Source: Adineta ricciae
Lineage: Eukaryota > Rotifera > Eurotatoria > Adinetida > Adinetidae
Direction: 5' to 3'
NCBI GenBank assembly: GCA_905250025.1
Contig: CAJNOJ010000075.1
Coordinates: 310,001-374,000, forward strand
DNA length: 64,000 nucleotides
Part shown: one piece after another, positions 22,181 through 35,200 of the stretch
Numbering within the stretch: the first letter of the stretch is position 1
How the letters are laid out: every line of letters starts with the position of its first letter
Position numbers and translations under genes: made by a program
Notes under the pieces: generated by a model
Database searches by the model: none
Told to the model about the DNA's origin: nothing
The model's input: only the letters and a program-made list of their open reading frames with translations

Positions 22181-24892
22181 ATGTCTCAAAACCAATCCAG
22201 TGGAAGTGATCAATCTGCCATTGGAGGTTTGCCTCCAGAAGTGCTAGAAGCTTTGCGTGCTAGTCAAGCAGACGTACAACATTGTGAAAAAGAAAACAAA
22301 AAATTAGAAGATATGAAGACAACAGCTGTTTCGGAGTGTTCAGTTATTGAGAAGCAGATTGACACTATCGTCGATGAAAGCGCAGAGATAGTTACAGAAT
22401 TGAGACAAGAGGCTGAGAAGATCAAAGAATTGGAAGAAGAGAAAACAAAGATCTACGAAAATCAGATTACACGTATGAATGATGCATCGACAGAATCAGT
22501 GAAAATGACCGAATCAAAAGATAAGATTGGTGATTATCAACGTGAACTGAAAAGATATGAACAACAATTGAACGAGCTCGAGAAGGAAAATCAAAAGATC
22601 AACGAGGAGCACGAGAAAGTTTTAAACGAACAAAGAGCTCTAGAAAACGAAATGTCCAATATTCAACGTGAACGTGAAGAGAACGAACAACTACTTAGTG
22701 AAGCAATGGATCGTCAAGAGCGATACGAAAAAGAAGTCGAAGTGGTACGACAGCTGATTGATGAAATTCAAACGAAAATTAAAGAAAATGAAGTTAAGCT
22801 TCAGGATCTTGTTCGACAACATCGTGAACTGGAGAGCCGGAAAAAAGATTTAGAAAAAAATATCGAACAATTAAAAGAAAATATTGTTAAATTGGAAATG
22901 GTTCTCCTTGCCAAAGAGGAAAGAGTAGCACGTTTAGAACAAGAGGTTAGAAAACTTGAAGAACGAATCAAAGAAATCGATGAAGAGCTCGAACAAGTAC
23001 GCGAGAAAATTGTTAAAGTTAATGAAACAATCCAAGAGTTACAACGAGATGTTGAAGAAAACAAAGTGAAAGTCGATGAGCTCGAAAGAGATGTGAAGGC
23101 ACTCGAAACTGTACGTCGTGAATTGGAAAAACAAGTTCAAGTGCTAGAAGATGAGCTTAGCAATAAAACTAATCGATTACAACGTCTTCAACAAAAGATC
23201 ACTGCGGTTCAAGATCTGTTCAACCAATCAGACACGAAAATCAAACAACTCGAATCTCAACGTGAACAACAAACGACATCAATCAACTATTTTGACGGAG
23301 AACAAAATCGATTAGAAGAATTAAAGACTCGTCAAAAGAATGAAACTGATGCATTGCACAATGATAAAGAAACAGCTATTCACGAGCGACAAACAGCTGA
23401 GAATGATTTTAAGAAAGCCGAAACTGATTTAGCGGCTGCCAAACAAACGGAACGAAATGCACAGAATGAATTGGACAAAGCATCAAATGAAGAAAATAGA
23501 ATTAAAGCCCAATTAGATCGAGCCATTTTGGAAGAAAACTTAGCCAAACAAGAAATGGATTCAGCAAAAGCACGAGCCAACGATAGTAGTTCATCAGATA
23601 CAATTTGGGGTTTGGTAGGTATGATTCCATTACTCAGTGCTTTTGCTCAAAGTCAATCGGGAAAAGGTCGAGAAGCTCGAAGTGAATACAATCAAGCGAA
23701 ACAAAATTATGAAACGAAGAAAAATGAGACAAACAGATTGCGTGATGAATATCAACGTGCAAAAGATAAAAAGAAGGATTGTACAACAACATTGAAACAA
23801 GCAAAGAACGATTTAAGTGAACGACAATCTACTTTTCTTCGCAAACAAACACAAATGAATTCAGCTAAAGCGAAAGTTAGTGATTTAATCGAACGACATC
23901 GTTATGCTCAGCGTCAACAAGCTCAAACAGAAACAAATCTACGAATCATTGTTGCTGATTTACAAAAGGCTCGAACACAACTCTCAACTATTACGAATGA
24001 AATCCAACGATATGAAGCAGACAAAACAACACTTAACTCTCAGATCAATGATTTAAAGGATAAATCAGAACAAATGATAGAAGAAATCACAAGTCATCGA
24101 CGAGTTATCGAAGGTAAACGTCGAGATTTGGAAGAGAAAACATCAGAAATTAATGAGAAAACAGCTCAATGTTCATATGCGAAAAGTACATTACAATTGA
24201 AACAAAGTAAATGAAATTTTCTTTCAAATTAAACATATGCAACGATCTTTGAATGGCGTTTAGACGAATGTGAGAATTCCAAGCGAATTTTAGCTGATCT
24301 ATCAAATACAGAGAAAGCTAAAGAACGTGAAAAAACCTACCAACGTGACTTATTAGCATCAGAGAAAAGCACAGTCGAAGAACTTCGACGTGATATCGAA
24401 GTGAAGAAAACAACTCTTCAGCAATGTCAAGATCAACTAATAGAAGTAGACAACGATCTTCGATCTGTCAATGATCAACAACAACAATTGAATGATTCGA
24501 AAAAATCTCTCCGTGATCAACTTCAAACTTCAAGAAATGATCTGAATATTGCCGAAACGAATCATCGAAAAGCACGAGAACAATTTCAAGCACAAAGTCA
24601 AAAAGTGGAAGTATTACGACAAAATTACGAGTTATTGGAACAACGTGATACTCGATTGACGAACACCTTAAAAGGTATCAGTGATCGATCACAGAATAAA
24701 CAAAATCAAATCAAAGATTTTGCCAAATTACAAGAAGTTTGTCGTGACAAAATCAAAGCTGAACAAGTCCAATATGATAAATCGAAAACGATTCTTTTAA
24801 CGTCAGTTGAGAACTTCAGCAAATTACAAGGAGAAATTCAAACCGCTGAGAACAAAATACAAAGCCGAGAAAAAGTCTTTCAACAACTATAA
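22181..24892 (+). CDS. Long coiled-coil protein with a central hydrophobic segment (cluster gene 1)
   Basis: Exon 1 (22181-24206) and exon 2 (24264-24892) join across a 57-nt intron to give 884 residues. Apart from a short N-terminus (GGLPPEVLEALRASQ) the whole protein is heptad-rich Glu/Lys/Gln/Arg coiled coil, with no ATPase head, so it is not an SMC or Rad50 protein. Around residues 473-491 the coil is interrupted by a Ser patch and a hydrophobic stretch, TIWGLVGMIPLLSAFAQSQ, long enough for one membrane pass or an amphipathic hairpin tip. It could be a scaffold or tether for the AAA+ proteins encoded downstream on the same strand. An in-frame TAA ends this reading at 24890-24892, but coiled coil continues beyond it. 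No known family is recognised. Confidence 0.72.
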
Positions 24893-25153
24893 GAACAATT
24901 CGATTTGAAACAAAAGGATTTCAACAATACAGATGTGAATAGAGAAGCGAAGTCAAAAGAACTTGAAAAAATTCAATACAATCTGCAATTACTGAAAAAT
25001 CAACATCAAGAGCAACAATTAAAACATGGAAAACGTATTGCTGATATCGCAGAAAAACAGAATCAAAATTATCAATCAATAATCAACGAAAACAAGAAAC
25101 AAAATATTGAAACAATTTCATCAGAAAAACAACAGACAAAATGGTCAAACTGA
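24893..25153 (+). other. In-frame continuation of the coiled coil beyond the TAA
   Basis: Directly after the stop the same frame stays open for 86 more codons (EQFDLKQKDF ... SKELEKIQYNLQLLKNQ ... QQTKWSN) and ends at TGA 25151-25153. Heptad character is unchanged. Either the TAA is a nonsense mutation or sequence error, or a weak 42-nt GT-AG mini-intron (24875-24916, no pyrimidine tract) removes it. Confidence 0.55.
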
Positions 25154-25331
25154 ACATTGAAATGGATTTATATTAATCTCGATTTGGACATTTTTTGATT
25201 GCCTATCTTATCGTCGAACTTCTATGCTTGTATTATTCAAGATTTTTCTTTGCGATGTATCTTCTCTTGAATCTTTCTGCAACAATTTCGTTTTCGTTTT
25301 TCTTTAAAGTTCACAACAAAACCATTTTCTT

Positions 25332-25340
25332 TGTTTTTAG
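25332..25340 (+). promoter_or_regulatory. Acceptor-like site before cluster gene 2
   Basis: TGTTTTTAG ends 14 nt before the ATG at 25355 and 187 nt after the last stop of gene 1. No matching upstream coding donor in frame was found, so it is a candidate spliced-leader trans-splice acceptor. Confidence 0.45.
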
Positions 25341-25354
25341 ATATCTGAATAACG

Positions 25355-28300
25355 ATGGTCGACAACAAGTATACACAACCGGAAATTCTATTTTCTCCAT
25401 TTCCTGATCGTTATTCGACACCTTCAAAGACAAGTGAAGAGTCGAATGAAGTTGAAATTCTAAAATCGATCATTTTAAACATTTCTATTAATTATGATCG
25501 TGAAGGACGAGTTGAAGCTTTAATTAATGAATTACGTCAATCGAATTCTCATCTGGAAAAACTTCATCAATGTCAACATCGTTCAATTCTTCATCAATAC
25601 ATCTTAGAATCGACTCGAACACCTATTGATCTGAGTAAACAGGAAAAACGCACATCATATCGACCAAATTTAATCATTCGAACAAATGATGCTCATGGAG
25701 TTTGGATTCATAACCATTTGTTGACTCTTCTCTCATTAGAATATTCCTGTGATACAGAATTTCCTCCTTTATGGAAGACTGATGAGGAAACAAAAGTACA
25801 AATTAGAACGATCAAAAATTATCAACAGGAAAAAAATAATCAAAGTTCAATGTCTAAAATCACAAACGAAGAAGAACAAAAGCTTCCTGGCTTTCTCAAA
25901 GCCATTTGTCGTCAATATCAACGAAGTGAAGATCTTGCCGAAGACTGGGAGAAAAAATTAAACGGTGAGAAAAATCTAAATCTAAGCGGGACATTTCTAA
26001 GGAATAGAATGATATTTTGAAGATGTAGAGCTTTTCACGGTCCACATAGTTTGGTTATCATAGGAGTGCAGATTCGTGATGTTCTTTTCTTTGAAACTAT
26101 CAGGAATCGAACACTAACAAAATAGCTTTGTATTTTTCTATATTATCATCGTGTAAAGATATGTAAAGTGTATCAAAAGAAAAATTCTTTTCGAATCTCA
26201 ACTTAAAAGCGGGAGAATAGGGTTTTTTGTTTTGATTTTAATCAGAACTCCCAGACTCGTTAATTTCACTGATAGGTCTCGTCTAAACACATGATATCTG
26301 GAATGAGATGTAAAAGACTACGACACATGTTCAGCAAATTAGATGTATACAATGTAAATAATAATGAAATAGAATACACTTTGTGTAAAGGTTCTGGATT
26401 TGATTATTTCCGTAGGTGAGAACATTGACACTGTGGAAAATCTTCGTCATGCTGTGGCGAATGAGCGAATTTGGAATGAGATTAAATCTATTACATTAAT
26501 CGGCAAAGAAATGATCAAAAATTATGTTCAACTAAATGATCCGTCATTAAATCAAAAACAATCAAAGATCGATTATGATACTTCAGATGCGACACTTTAT
26601 GCTGATATTCATCGAATCCGACGTTATTTTCATCATATTACAAATACATTGCAATTTACAAGTTATCTAAAAAAAGAAGCTGTTGTCTCTGCCATCATTG
26701 AAACACGAAAAACATATGCTGATGATGGAAATGTTCTCAATACAATTGAATCGTATCTTCAAACATTTTGTTTGGAAAATCGTCCAATCGATCGAGAAGG
26801 TCATGAAAAAAAATTATTGGAATGGAAGAAAGAAAAGAAAGAATTAGAAGAGGAAAATGAACGTTTACAAGAGGAACTAAAGAAATATGAAGCTGATGTT
26901 CAACAAGCTGAAAGTAAAGTTCGTCTTGAAAGAATTGCAATGAATAACATTGAACGAGATTGTCGACGTATTATCGACGAAGTAGAAAAGTCCATCAAAG
27001 AAACAGCAACTCTTGATCGAAGTAAATCATTGCGTGATTGGACTGATCAACGAGAAAGAGCAAAAAAGAAAAAATTCAAAGCAGAATCTGATTTGAAAAA
27101 AGGTAAAGATCGATTAGAAGAGGTTGAAGCTCAATTTGCATTGAAAATCGAACCAATCCGCAAGATTCAATGTACTATCATTGAAAATGAAGCAAAAATC
27201 GAAGATCTCAATTCATCAATCAACATTGATGGTGAAGATGTACAAAAAAAACTCACCGTCAAGTACGGACGAGGTTTACTTCTCTATGGACCTCCAGGCA
27301 CTGGTAAAACTTTGCGATTTCTTTGTTTGAGAAATATTCATTGATTGAAATGTTTTTAGGTAAATCAGAATTATTGAAACGAGTTGCACAATATGCGGGT
27401 ATCACCATGATCACAACACCATTATCAGCTGGTGAATTAAATCGACCATATGTTGGTGAAACTGAACGTTTATTAGTCGATATAATGAATCGTTCGAATA
27501 CAATTCCATATTTAATTTGTGCAATGACTATTGATGAAATTGATGGATTAGTACCTAAACGAACAAACAATGCTCAACAATCTAAAGTTGATGGAATTAG
27601 TGTTTTACTTTCACATATTGAAGGTGTGAAAAATATACAAAATCTCATTGTTCTGGGTGCAACAAATCGAAGAAATATGATGGATGAAGCATTTCTTCGT
27701 CGAATGCAAGCGAAATGTTTTGTTGGTCGACCATCTCCAACTATTCGAAAGAAATTACTCGAACCGTTACATTATCTCAATGCCGACATTTTCAATAACA
27801 AAATGTTGAATTTTCTCATGAAAATTACCACAAATTTTAGTGGTGCTGCGGTTGTTGCATTGAAATCAAGTATTATCGTTGCAATGAGTTCACATAAAAC
27901 AGTGCCAATTGATGAACGAATCTTTCTTGAATTGGCCAATAATGCTGCTCGTGAATTCAGTTGTTGGTTTGGTATTGGAACTTTACCTGAAATTTGTCGT
28001 CTTTATCCAAATATATTTTCATTGGAAAATAATCAACAAGAAAAATATTCATTAAAAATACCAAATGGTTCACCAACTGGTCGAATTTCTGTTGATTTAG
28101 AAACTCGAAAATGTCTCATTGAATTAGAAAATGAAGCAACTCTTGAAGAAGATTTATCTAAAGAAGAAAATTCTACAAATACTTTGCTTTCAAGATTTCT
28201 CAATGGTTGTGCCAGTAGAAATATTGACACAATTCAAATCATTGATTTGAATTTTCTTGTAAAAAATAATGCATTTGAAGAAAATCAAATCTTCGAATTT

Positions 28301-29194
28301 TTAACAACAATTTTTGAAGGTAAATCATTTTCAATAAAGATCAGTTGCATTCAGATTTGTTTTTTTTTATTAGAATGCGATGAATATAATCGTTCAATGT
28401 TGATATTTGATATTGATTCATTGATTATGATTGGTGTTTCCGATTCAGCTATGTCAAAATCACAATCGATTTCAAATATTCGTCTTTATCAATTCATTCG
28501 AGAGAAATGCAAAAAAGCTGTCGTTGAACAACAGGTTAACAAATATTTCTCATTTTTGCAAACAATTTTGTGTTTTATTTAGGGTGACGTGAAATTTTTA
28601 AAAGAACGATGGATCGTTATGATTGTTAAAGAAATCTTTCTACGTGATTTATTATTTAAAGATATCAATTTTAAAAAGACACTTCGACAAAAACAAGAAG
28701 AATATGAAGAAGAACAAAAACGTCTCGATGATGAAATACCAAAGACTTGTCCAAAATGTGATCAATCTTATATTCCTTCACAAGTTAATCATGGCAGTTG
28801 TAAATACCACGATGGTTACATTGTTCATATTGATCGCCCAAAAGAAACTGTCAAACAAGATGAAGCTGAACGAATTATTAAACGTATACGATTAGCAAAT
28901 GCGGATTGTAGTCATGATTCGAATCATTCGAAAGTACCCGTTCCAAAATTAATTTGGACTTGTTGTTTAACATTTTTTGCTGAAAATCAACCTTGTAAAA
29001 CTGGTATTTGTGGATTACCTGATCAATTAAAAGATAAAACTTTTGGCAAAGATGAAGATTTAACGATGAAAGTTAAAGAGTTTTTTGAGAATAATCAAGT
29101 AGCGAAAAAGAATATCGATGATTTTATCGCATCTTTGAACAGTACTTCGGAAGTGAAACAAACAAGAAAAACTACTATTACTCGTCCTAAATAA
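25355..29194 (+). CDS. NSF/Cdc48-type AAA+ ATPase with coiled coil and CHORD-like zinc module (cluster gene 2)
   Basis: Exons 25355-25964, 26416-27303, 27360-28319, 28374-28534 and 28583-29194 give 1,076 residues. Residues 1-320 are an unrecognised helical region. A coiled coil (about 327-470, KKEKKELEEENERLQEELKK) leads straight into one classic AAA domain: Walker A GPPGTGKS at 495-502, split by an intron after its sixth residue, Walker B MTIDEID with Asp558-Glu559, and ATNRRNMMDEAFLRRM as sensor and arginine-finger region. This type usually forms hexamers that remodel proteins. Near the C-terminus C929-x2-C932, C946-x2-H949 (HGSCKYHDGY), W998-T-CC (1000, 1001) and a final CKTGIC resemble a CHORD zinc module. 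The stop overlaps an AATAAA, and the next gene's acceptor is only 43 nt on. The CHORD call is from motif memory. Confidence 0.85.
25965..26415 (+). other. Unusually long intron in the AAA+ gene
   Basis: Donor GGTGAG at 25965 and acceptor CCGTAG at 26415 join AAC-G to GT-GAG-AAC in frame. At 451 nt it is about eight times the usual intron here. Exon-like GTGAGAA is repeated at both ends, so the splice could shift. It shows no coding content. Confidence 0.6.
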
Positions 29195-29228
29195 AAGAAA
29201 AACTCTCATTTCTCTGCTTTGCTTTGCT

Positions 29229-29237
29229 TTCTTTTAG
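29229..29237 (+). promoter_or_regulatory. Acceptor-like site before cluster gene 3
   Basis: TTCTTTTAG preceded by a pyrimidine-rich run (TTTGCTTTGCTTTC) ends 10 nt before the ATG at 29248 and only 43 nt after the gene 2 stop. The gap is too small for an independent promoter, which favours trans-splicing of a polycistronic RNA. Confidence 0.5.
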
Positions 29238-29247
29238 ATTAACATCT

Positions 29248-32200
29248 ATGACAAGACAAGTCGATTTTCACAGAATTTGTACACAATTAAATCAAACATT
29301 AAATCGAATTCTGGAATATGATGCAAGTTGTCAACCAGCAAAAAATTCGATCGATATATTAATTCAACAAAAGTATCTTAACGAAAATGAAGCCTCGCAA
29401 GTTTGGAACAATATCATCAATCTTCACGGGATAAAGTCTTTAAATTATAAAAATAAGGTCACATTAATAGTCTATTCAAATCACAAACATCTATTTTGTT
29501 TTCAATAGACATTGGCAATCAATATGATTCAATTGATGGTCTGGTGGTTAATTGAAAAACCAAGTGAAATCAAAAGTGACTTATTAATTAATTTACTTTG
29601 TCAAGAAAATTCTGATGATCAGACAACGGTTGGTATTCATATTCTCTTTTCATTATTCAATATACCTCAATGTAATGAGAAACAAATCGATGATTTGATC
29701 AATCTCATCTTCCAATGTCTTCATTTGAATCGTAATCGATTAAATGAATTCTTACATTTGAATCCAGAAGTTTTTCGACCCATTTGGAAAATTTATTTTG
29801 ATTCTGATGAATCGATTCAATCACGCGAAACACTCAACAAAATTATAGATCTTTATCTTATGAGTGTTCAATCAACTGATGAACTCATCTTGGTGTTGGG
29901 ATCCATCGATTTAAATGATGTACCAGTGAAACATTGTCTTCACAAATGGTCACTTCTCTTTGGTAATTTAGCAAAAAGAAATTTTCTTGATATCGAAGTG
30001 GTAAAATTGCTCTTCGAACAGCTCGATATTTTGAATGTGAACAATCATGAAAATGATTTAAATAAATTAATTTTGAATTTATTAGAACATTGGCCAAAAT
30101 TGACTCAAGATGATCAACAATTATTTATTATCGATCGATTAATTAATTTCATTCAAAAGATATTTTCGAAACGAACAGATCAATCTGTTCATCTTGTTGA
30201 AGATTTGGCAAAACGAATCTGTGCAAAAACATCCGCAAATGATCATCATGCTGGAAACGATTCTTATCTGATTTTAATTGACAAATTTCTTTCAATTTTT
30301 GAACAATTGGAAATATTTTCTGCAATGACCATTATTGATGATGATATTATCGAATGGTATGCCGAATTCTTTCTCAAACAACAAAACAATCTCATCACTG
30401 ATCAATGTTCAACTTTTATAAATATTCTCAAACAAATTGTCAAAATAACGAAGAAAAATTATTTAAAAATTTTCTTCAATTTCACCAAGAAATATCCAAA
30501 CAAAGAATTTCTTTATGAAATCATCGTTAATTCGATTTATCCAAGTACAACTGTACTCAAATTTGTTCAAGAGATTTCTGCTGATGAGATTCATCGATTG
30601 ATATCGAATCTGATCAATGTAATCAACTCGAAATTTATCGATCGATTATTAATAATTATTGAAATATTATCTGAAAATATCCCAACACATCTCATTCTCT
30701 TTCAATCAAATCGTTTTGATGAATTATTAATGAAATGGTTATTAAACGATGATTCATTTTCTACTAATATTCGTCTAATTCGACTTTTACTTGAATTTGG
30801 TACCAAATATGCTTCTCATCATAATGACATTTCTGATTTTCTACTTGAAAAATATTCGACAAAAATGTTTAGAATTGATTTTAAAGATCAAAGTCCATTT
30901 GTTGAAATTCTTCTTTTTTTATCCAATGATATTCAAGAGACAATTTATTCAAAGCGACGAAATGAAATTTTGCTTGAAAGGTTCTTCTATTCTGTTGAAG
31001 ATGAATATTCCGATGCATACGCGTCACATTTATTCAATCTTAGTCAAAATCTTCTCGATCTTAACTTAAGAATAAAGTTAACCGATCTACTCTTACCTTA
31101 CATTCCTGAATTTTTTGGCTTTCTTGATCAATCTGAATCAATTAAAGAAGAAGCATTGAAAATTCTTACTTTTCTTATGAATTTCACGGAGATTGAACGA
31201 ACTTCACTACTTGAAACTATGCACATTAAATTAAATCACGACGAACCTAAAGCTTCGGTTGACACAATCCAAACAACAACAAAGGATATCGATCATCGAC
31301 TAAAAAGCTTTTTTACATCGGAACAAGTTCAATATCGAAACTGCGAACCTGTTCGAGCGACTCATTTTGCTGCTGTTCGAGAATTTCTTGTCAACTTAAA
31401 GGAAGGTGAATTCGATCGATTATTTCGTGAGCGAATTGCAACAGAGAAAGACAACACCGAAATCATTCCCAATCAATTAGTATCTACTCCAACAACGATT
31501 GAAAATGTTTTGAAAATTTGTGAACTTACTTATAATCCGATTCCGATCCTTCTCGAAGGAGGAACAGGTGTTGGCAAAAGTGCAGTAGTTATGGAAGCTG
31601 CTCGACGATGTAATAATCAAAAACTAATTCGATATAGTATGTCTTCACGTGTCACTATTGATGATCTTTTAGGAAAGACAATGCTTAGTTATGATCAAGA
31701 ACAAAAGATTGATCGATTTAAGTTTCTTCCAGGACCATTTACTAGTGCATTTATTAATGGTGATTGGATTCTCTTAGATGAACTTAATTTAGCACAAGAT
31801 ACAGTGTTACAAGCTATTGAATCAGCATTGGATACTCAACAATTGAAGATTTATAATAATGGATCAGCTGAAGAATCGATTCTCAATTATCAAATGAATC
31901 CAAATTTTCGTTTGTTTGCAACACAAAATCCGAACAGTGGTTTCTTTAAAGGGAAGAGAGAACCGTCGTCAAGTTCGTTTTTAAGCCGTTTTCGTCTATT
32001 GATTTTCAAATCTTTGAGTTTGAATGAATGGTATCAAATCGCATTAGAACGATTTCATATGAATCCAATTGAAGCTGAGAAATATGGAGTCTTCCTTGTA
32101 AAAAGATTTCTTAAAAATTTAGAAACAACTATGAATGATCCATCAAAAAATGAATTAATTGAACGTGGGCCGTATGTGACAAATTCTATTCGTGAACTTC

Positions 32201-35200
32201 TCAAATGGATCGATCATCTAAATTGGCAAAGAGAAAATGAATCATGGCCAACTAATGATCACGAATGTTTATCAATGCTCAGTTTCAATGCTTGGTGTAT
32301 CTATGGAGCACGATGTCGCACTATAGGTCGACAATTAATCATTAACATTCTCACTGATTATCAAAGAGGTGGATGGGGAAATCCATTAAACGAAAATCCT
32401 TCTATTCGAATTGGCTTAAAACAACAAAAAATTTACTTTGATCATATTTCTTGTCCAGTTCAGATTCAATCATCATTGTTACAAAATTCTCATGATCAAT
32501 GGACTTCAATCTTTCGTGAAACTATTCCATTTAATCAATCAATTTGGTCATTAGCTTTGGAAATCCACATAACTGTGTATAAAGCATTAATGGATGAGGA
32601 TTTCATTCGTTTACATGGAATCTATTGTATTGATCAATCGTGGTTATATCATTGGTTACATTCAGCTTCGACTTTTCTAAATGAAACTGATCAATTTCTT
32701 TGTCATGGTTACAAACAATATGTTGCTCGTTTACGACATCAAAAAGCATATGAAACTGTTCGAAACTGTTTTCAAATTCATGTGAAAAACATCGATTTAG
32801 CCAAGACTTCTATCGATTCGTCTTCGATTCAAGTCGGAATGCCTTTTATTTTGACAAAACGAGTTTTGCGCACATTTAAAGAAGTTGCTTTTCACGCAAA
32901 TATTCATCAACCAATTCTATTGACTGGTCCTGAAGGATGTGGAAAATCCGACTTATTGTTGACTCTTGCTTGGTTGCATGGTCAACAAATCAATCAATTG
33001 AATATTACAACTGAAACTGAACCATCACTTTTCATCGGCCAAATGACTCCGAATGACATGAAGAATTCAAATGAAAAACTCATTTGGAAAGATGGTTATG
33101 TAACTCAATCGTATGTTAAAGGACATTGGATTTTGTTGGATAATTTTAATAGTGCAGAAGCGTCAGTTATCGAAAGACTTAATCCAATTCTTGAAGATAA
33201 ACCAATGTTAATTTTAACAGAGAAAGGTGACGACAAAGAATTGACGATGCATTGTAATTATCGTCTTTTAGCTACAGTGACAACTCCTCATTTCAGTACC
33301 ACTTCATCAATGAAATTTGATGAATTATCACCTTCGCTTTACAGTCGATTCGCTGTTGTTCATATGCTTGATTTTGATTCGAAATCTGATGAATTAGATC
33401 TATTAGCCAATGGTCTTTTGTCTGATGAAGATGAAAATCTATCAAAATTTGCCGTCGAAATAATTCGTCAAATATGTGAATTTTCATCAAAGAACATGAG
33501 CGCCATTCCTCATTTGACTTTGAGAACGATTATTCGATTCCTCGACAGTGTTTGTCGTCTTTATCAACGATTCAAATCGACAATGGATTCATTATCAATA
33601 CTTTGGAATGCTTATCAAATCACCATCGCAAATCAATTGAAAGGTGAACAGATGAAGAATATTCTATCCAACCAAATCGAAGAAATTCTTAAACGTCATC
33701 GAAATTTATCCACATTTTCAAAATTACCGTGGTCATCGTGGATTCCTCGAAATTCCGAACATATCTTGACTTCAAGTCGAGAAAACTACGCTCTTGCTAT
33801 TCTAGGAGCTGTTCTTTGCAATATTCCTGTACTTCTCGAAGGCCCATCAGCTGTTGGTAAAACTAGTTTGATTCATCATTTATGTCAATATGTTGATTAC
33901 AAAACAATGTTCAATCGAGATTGTGTATCGTCGATTAAACTCGAACGAGTTAATAATAGCGAAACAACGACTATTCAAGATTATTTGGGCACTTATTTAC
34001 CGGTTAACGATGGATTTCTTTTCCAAAAAGGTGCTCTTTATCGTGCAATGGAAAACGGTTGGTGGTTTCTTGCTGATGAATTTAATCTTGCTGATCCATC
34101 TGTTATGAGTGTTCTTTTCCCATTACTTGAAGGGAAAAATTCGATTGTTATTCCATCAACTGGTGAAGTAATTTATGCTAAAGTTGGCTTTCAATTTTTT
34201 GCCACACAAAATGATTCTTCATATCTTAATCGACATCAATTACCGAATTCACTTCGTAATCGTTTTCTTGAAATTCAATTTGATGATTTTCCTAAGAATG
34301 AACTTTGTGAAATTCTTCACAAACGAAAAAGAACCTGTGAAAGAAATTTGAATGAAGATGATTCTAATCGATTAGCTGATTTTTATCATCGATTGATTAA
34401 CACTCAAGCTCGATTAACTTTTCGTGAACTAATTAAATGGATTCATCGAGATGAACTTTTCTCCTCTAAAAACGATCTTTCACCATTGACGGGATTGTCA
34501 TTACTTATTGCAAAATATCCTTTGCAATCAAATAGTCGACAACAAATTATCGAACAATTGAAAGATATTTGGAAAACAAAAGAATCTTTATTAAATCCCA
34601 AGTTTGAAATCAAGCAGATCGGTGGAAATATCCTTCGATTTCAAGAAAATAATCTTTCGATGGACATTGAAACAATTCCATTCGAACAAAGTATTGTTTC
34701 ACTTTCACCTGAATGTTTTAAACAATCGCTCATTCGTCTTGCTCTGGCTGTCAATGCTGGTGAACCCGTACTTTTAATTGGACCAAATTCCTATAAAAGT
34801 CTTCTTGTCGATACTTGGGTCAAATTAATCAATCGTTCTGATGATTTCATCAAAGTCCATTTGACTAATGATACCGAAACAAACGATTTAATTGGTGAAA
34901 TTCAACCGTATAATTGTATCGATTTGCTGAAAAGATTAGGAAATATTGTTCAAAACTTTATTCAACGTTTTCGAAGTTTGTGTTCAAATGAACGAGATGA
35001 AAATATTGAAGGAACATGTCTAAAACAATTGACTTTGTTAGTCAACAAAGATCTTGTTGAAGCAATAAGAAACTTTGAAAATCTTTCGAATATTTCCAAT
35101 GAACAATATCAAGAAAAAGATTTCAAATTCAATAATTTCAATCAATTACATGAACAAACTGAAAAATACCTATGGCCAAGTATTAAGAAGTCAAATGAAC

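Noticed and set aside
22181..24892. Coiled-coil gene as an SMC, Rad50 or myosin
   Set aside because: No Walker motifs, hinge or motor head are present.
29184..29247. Gene 2 joined to gene 3 by a 54-nt intron (donor at 29184)
   Set aside because: Length is typical, but the join leads at once to TAA, so it does not continue either frame.
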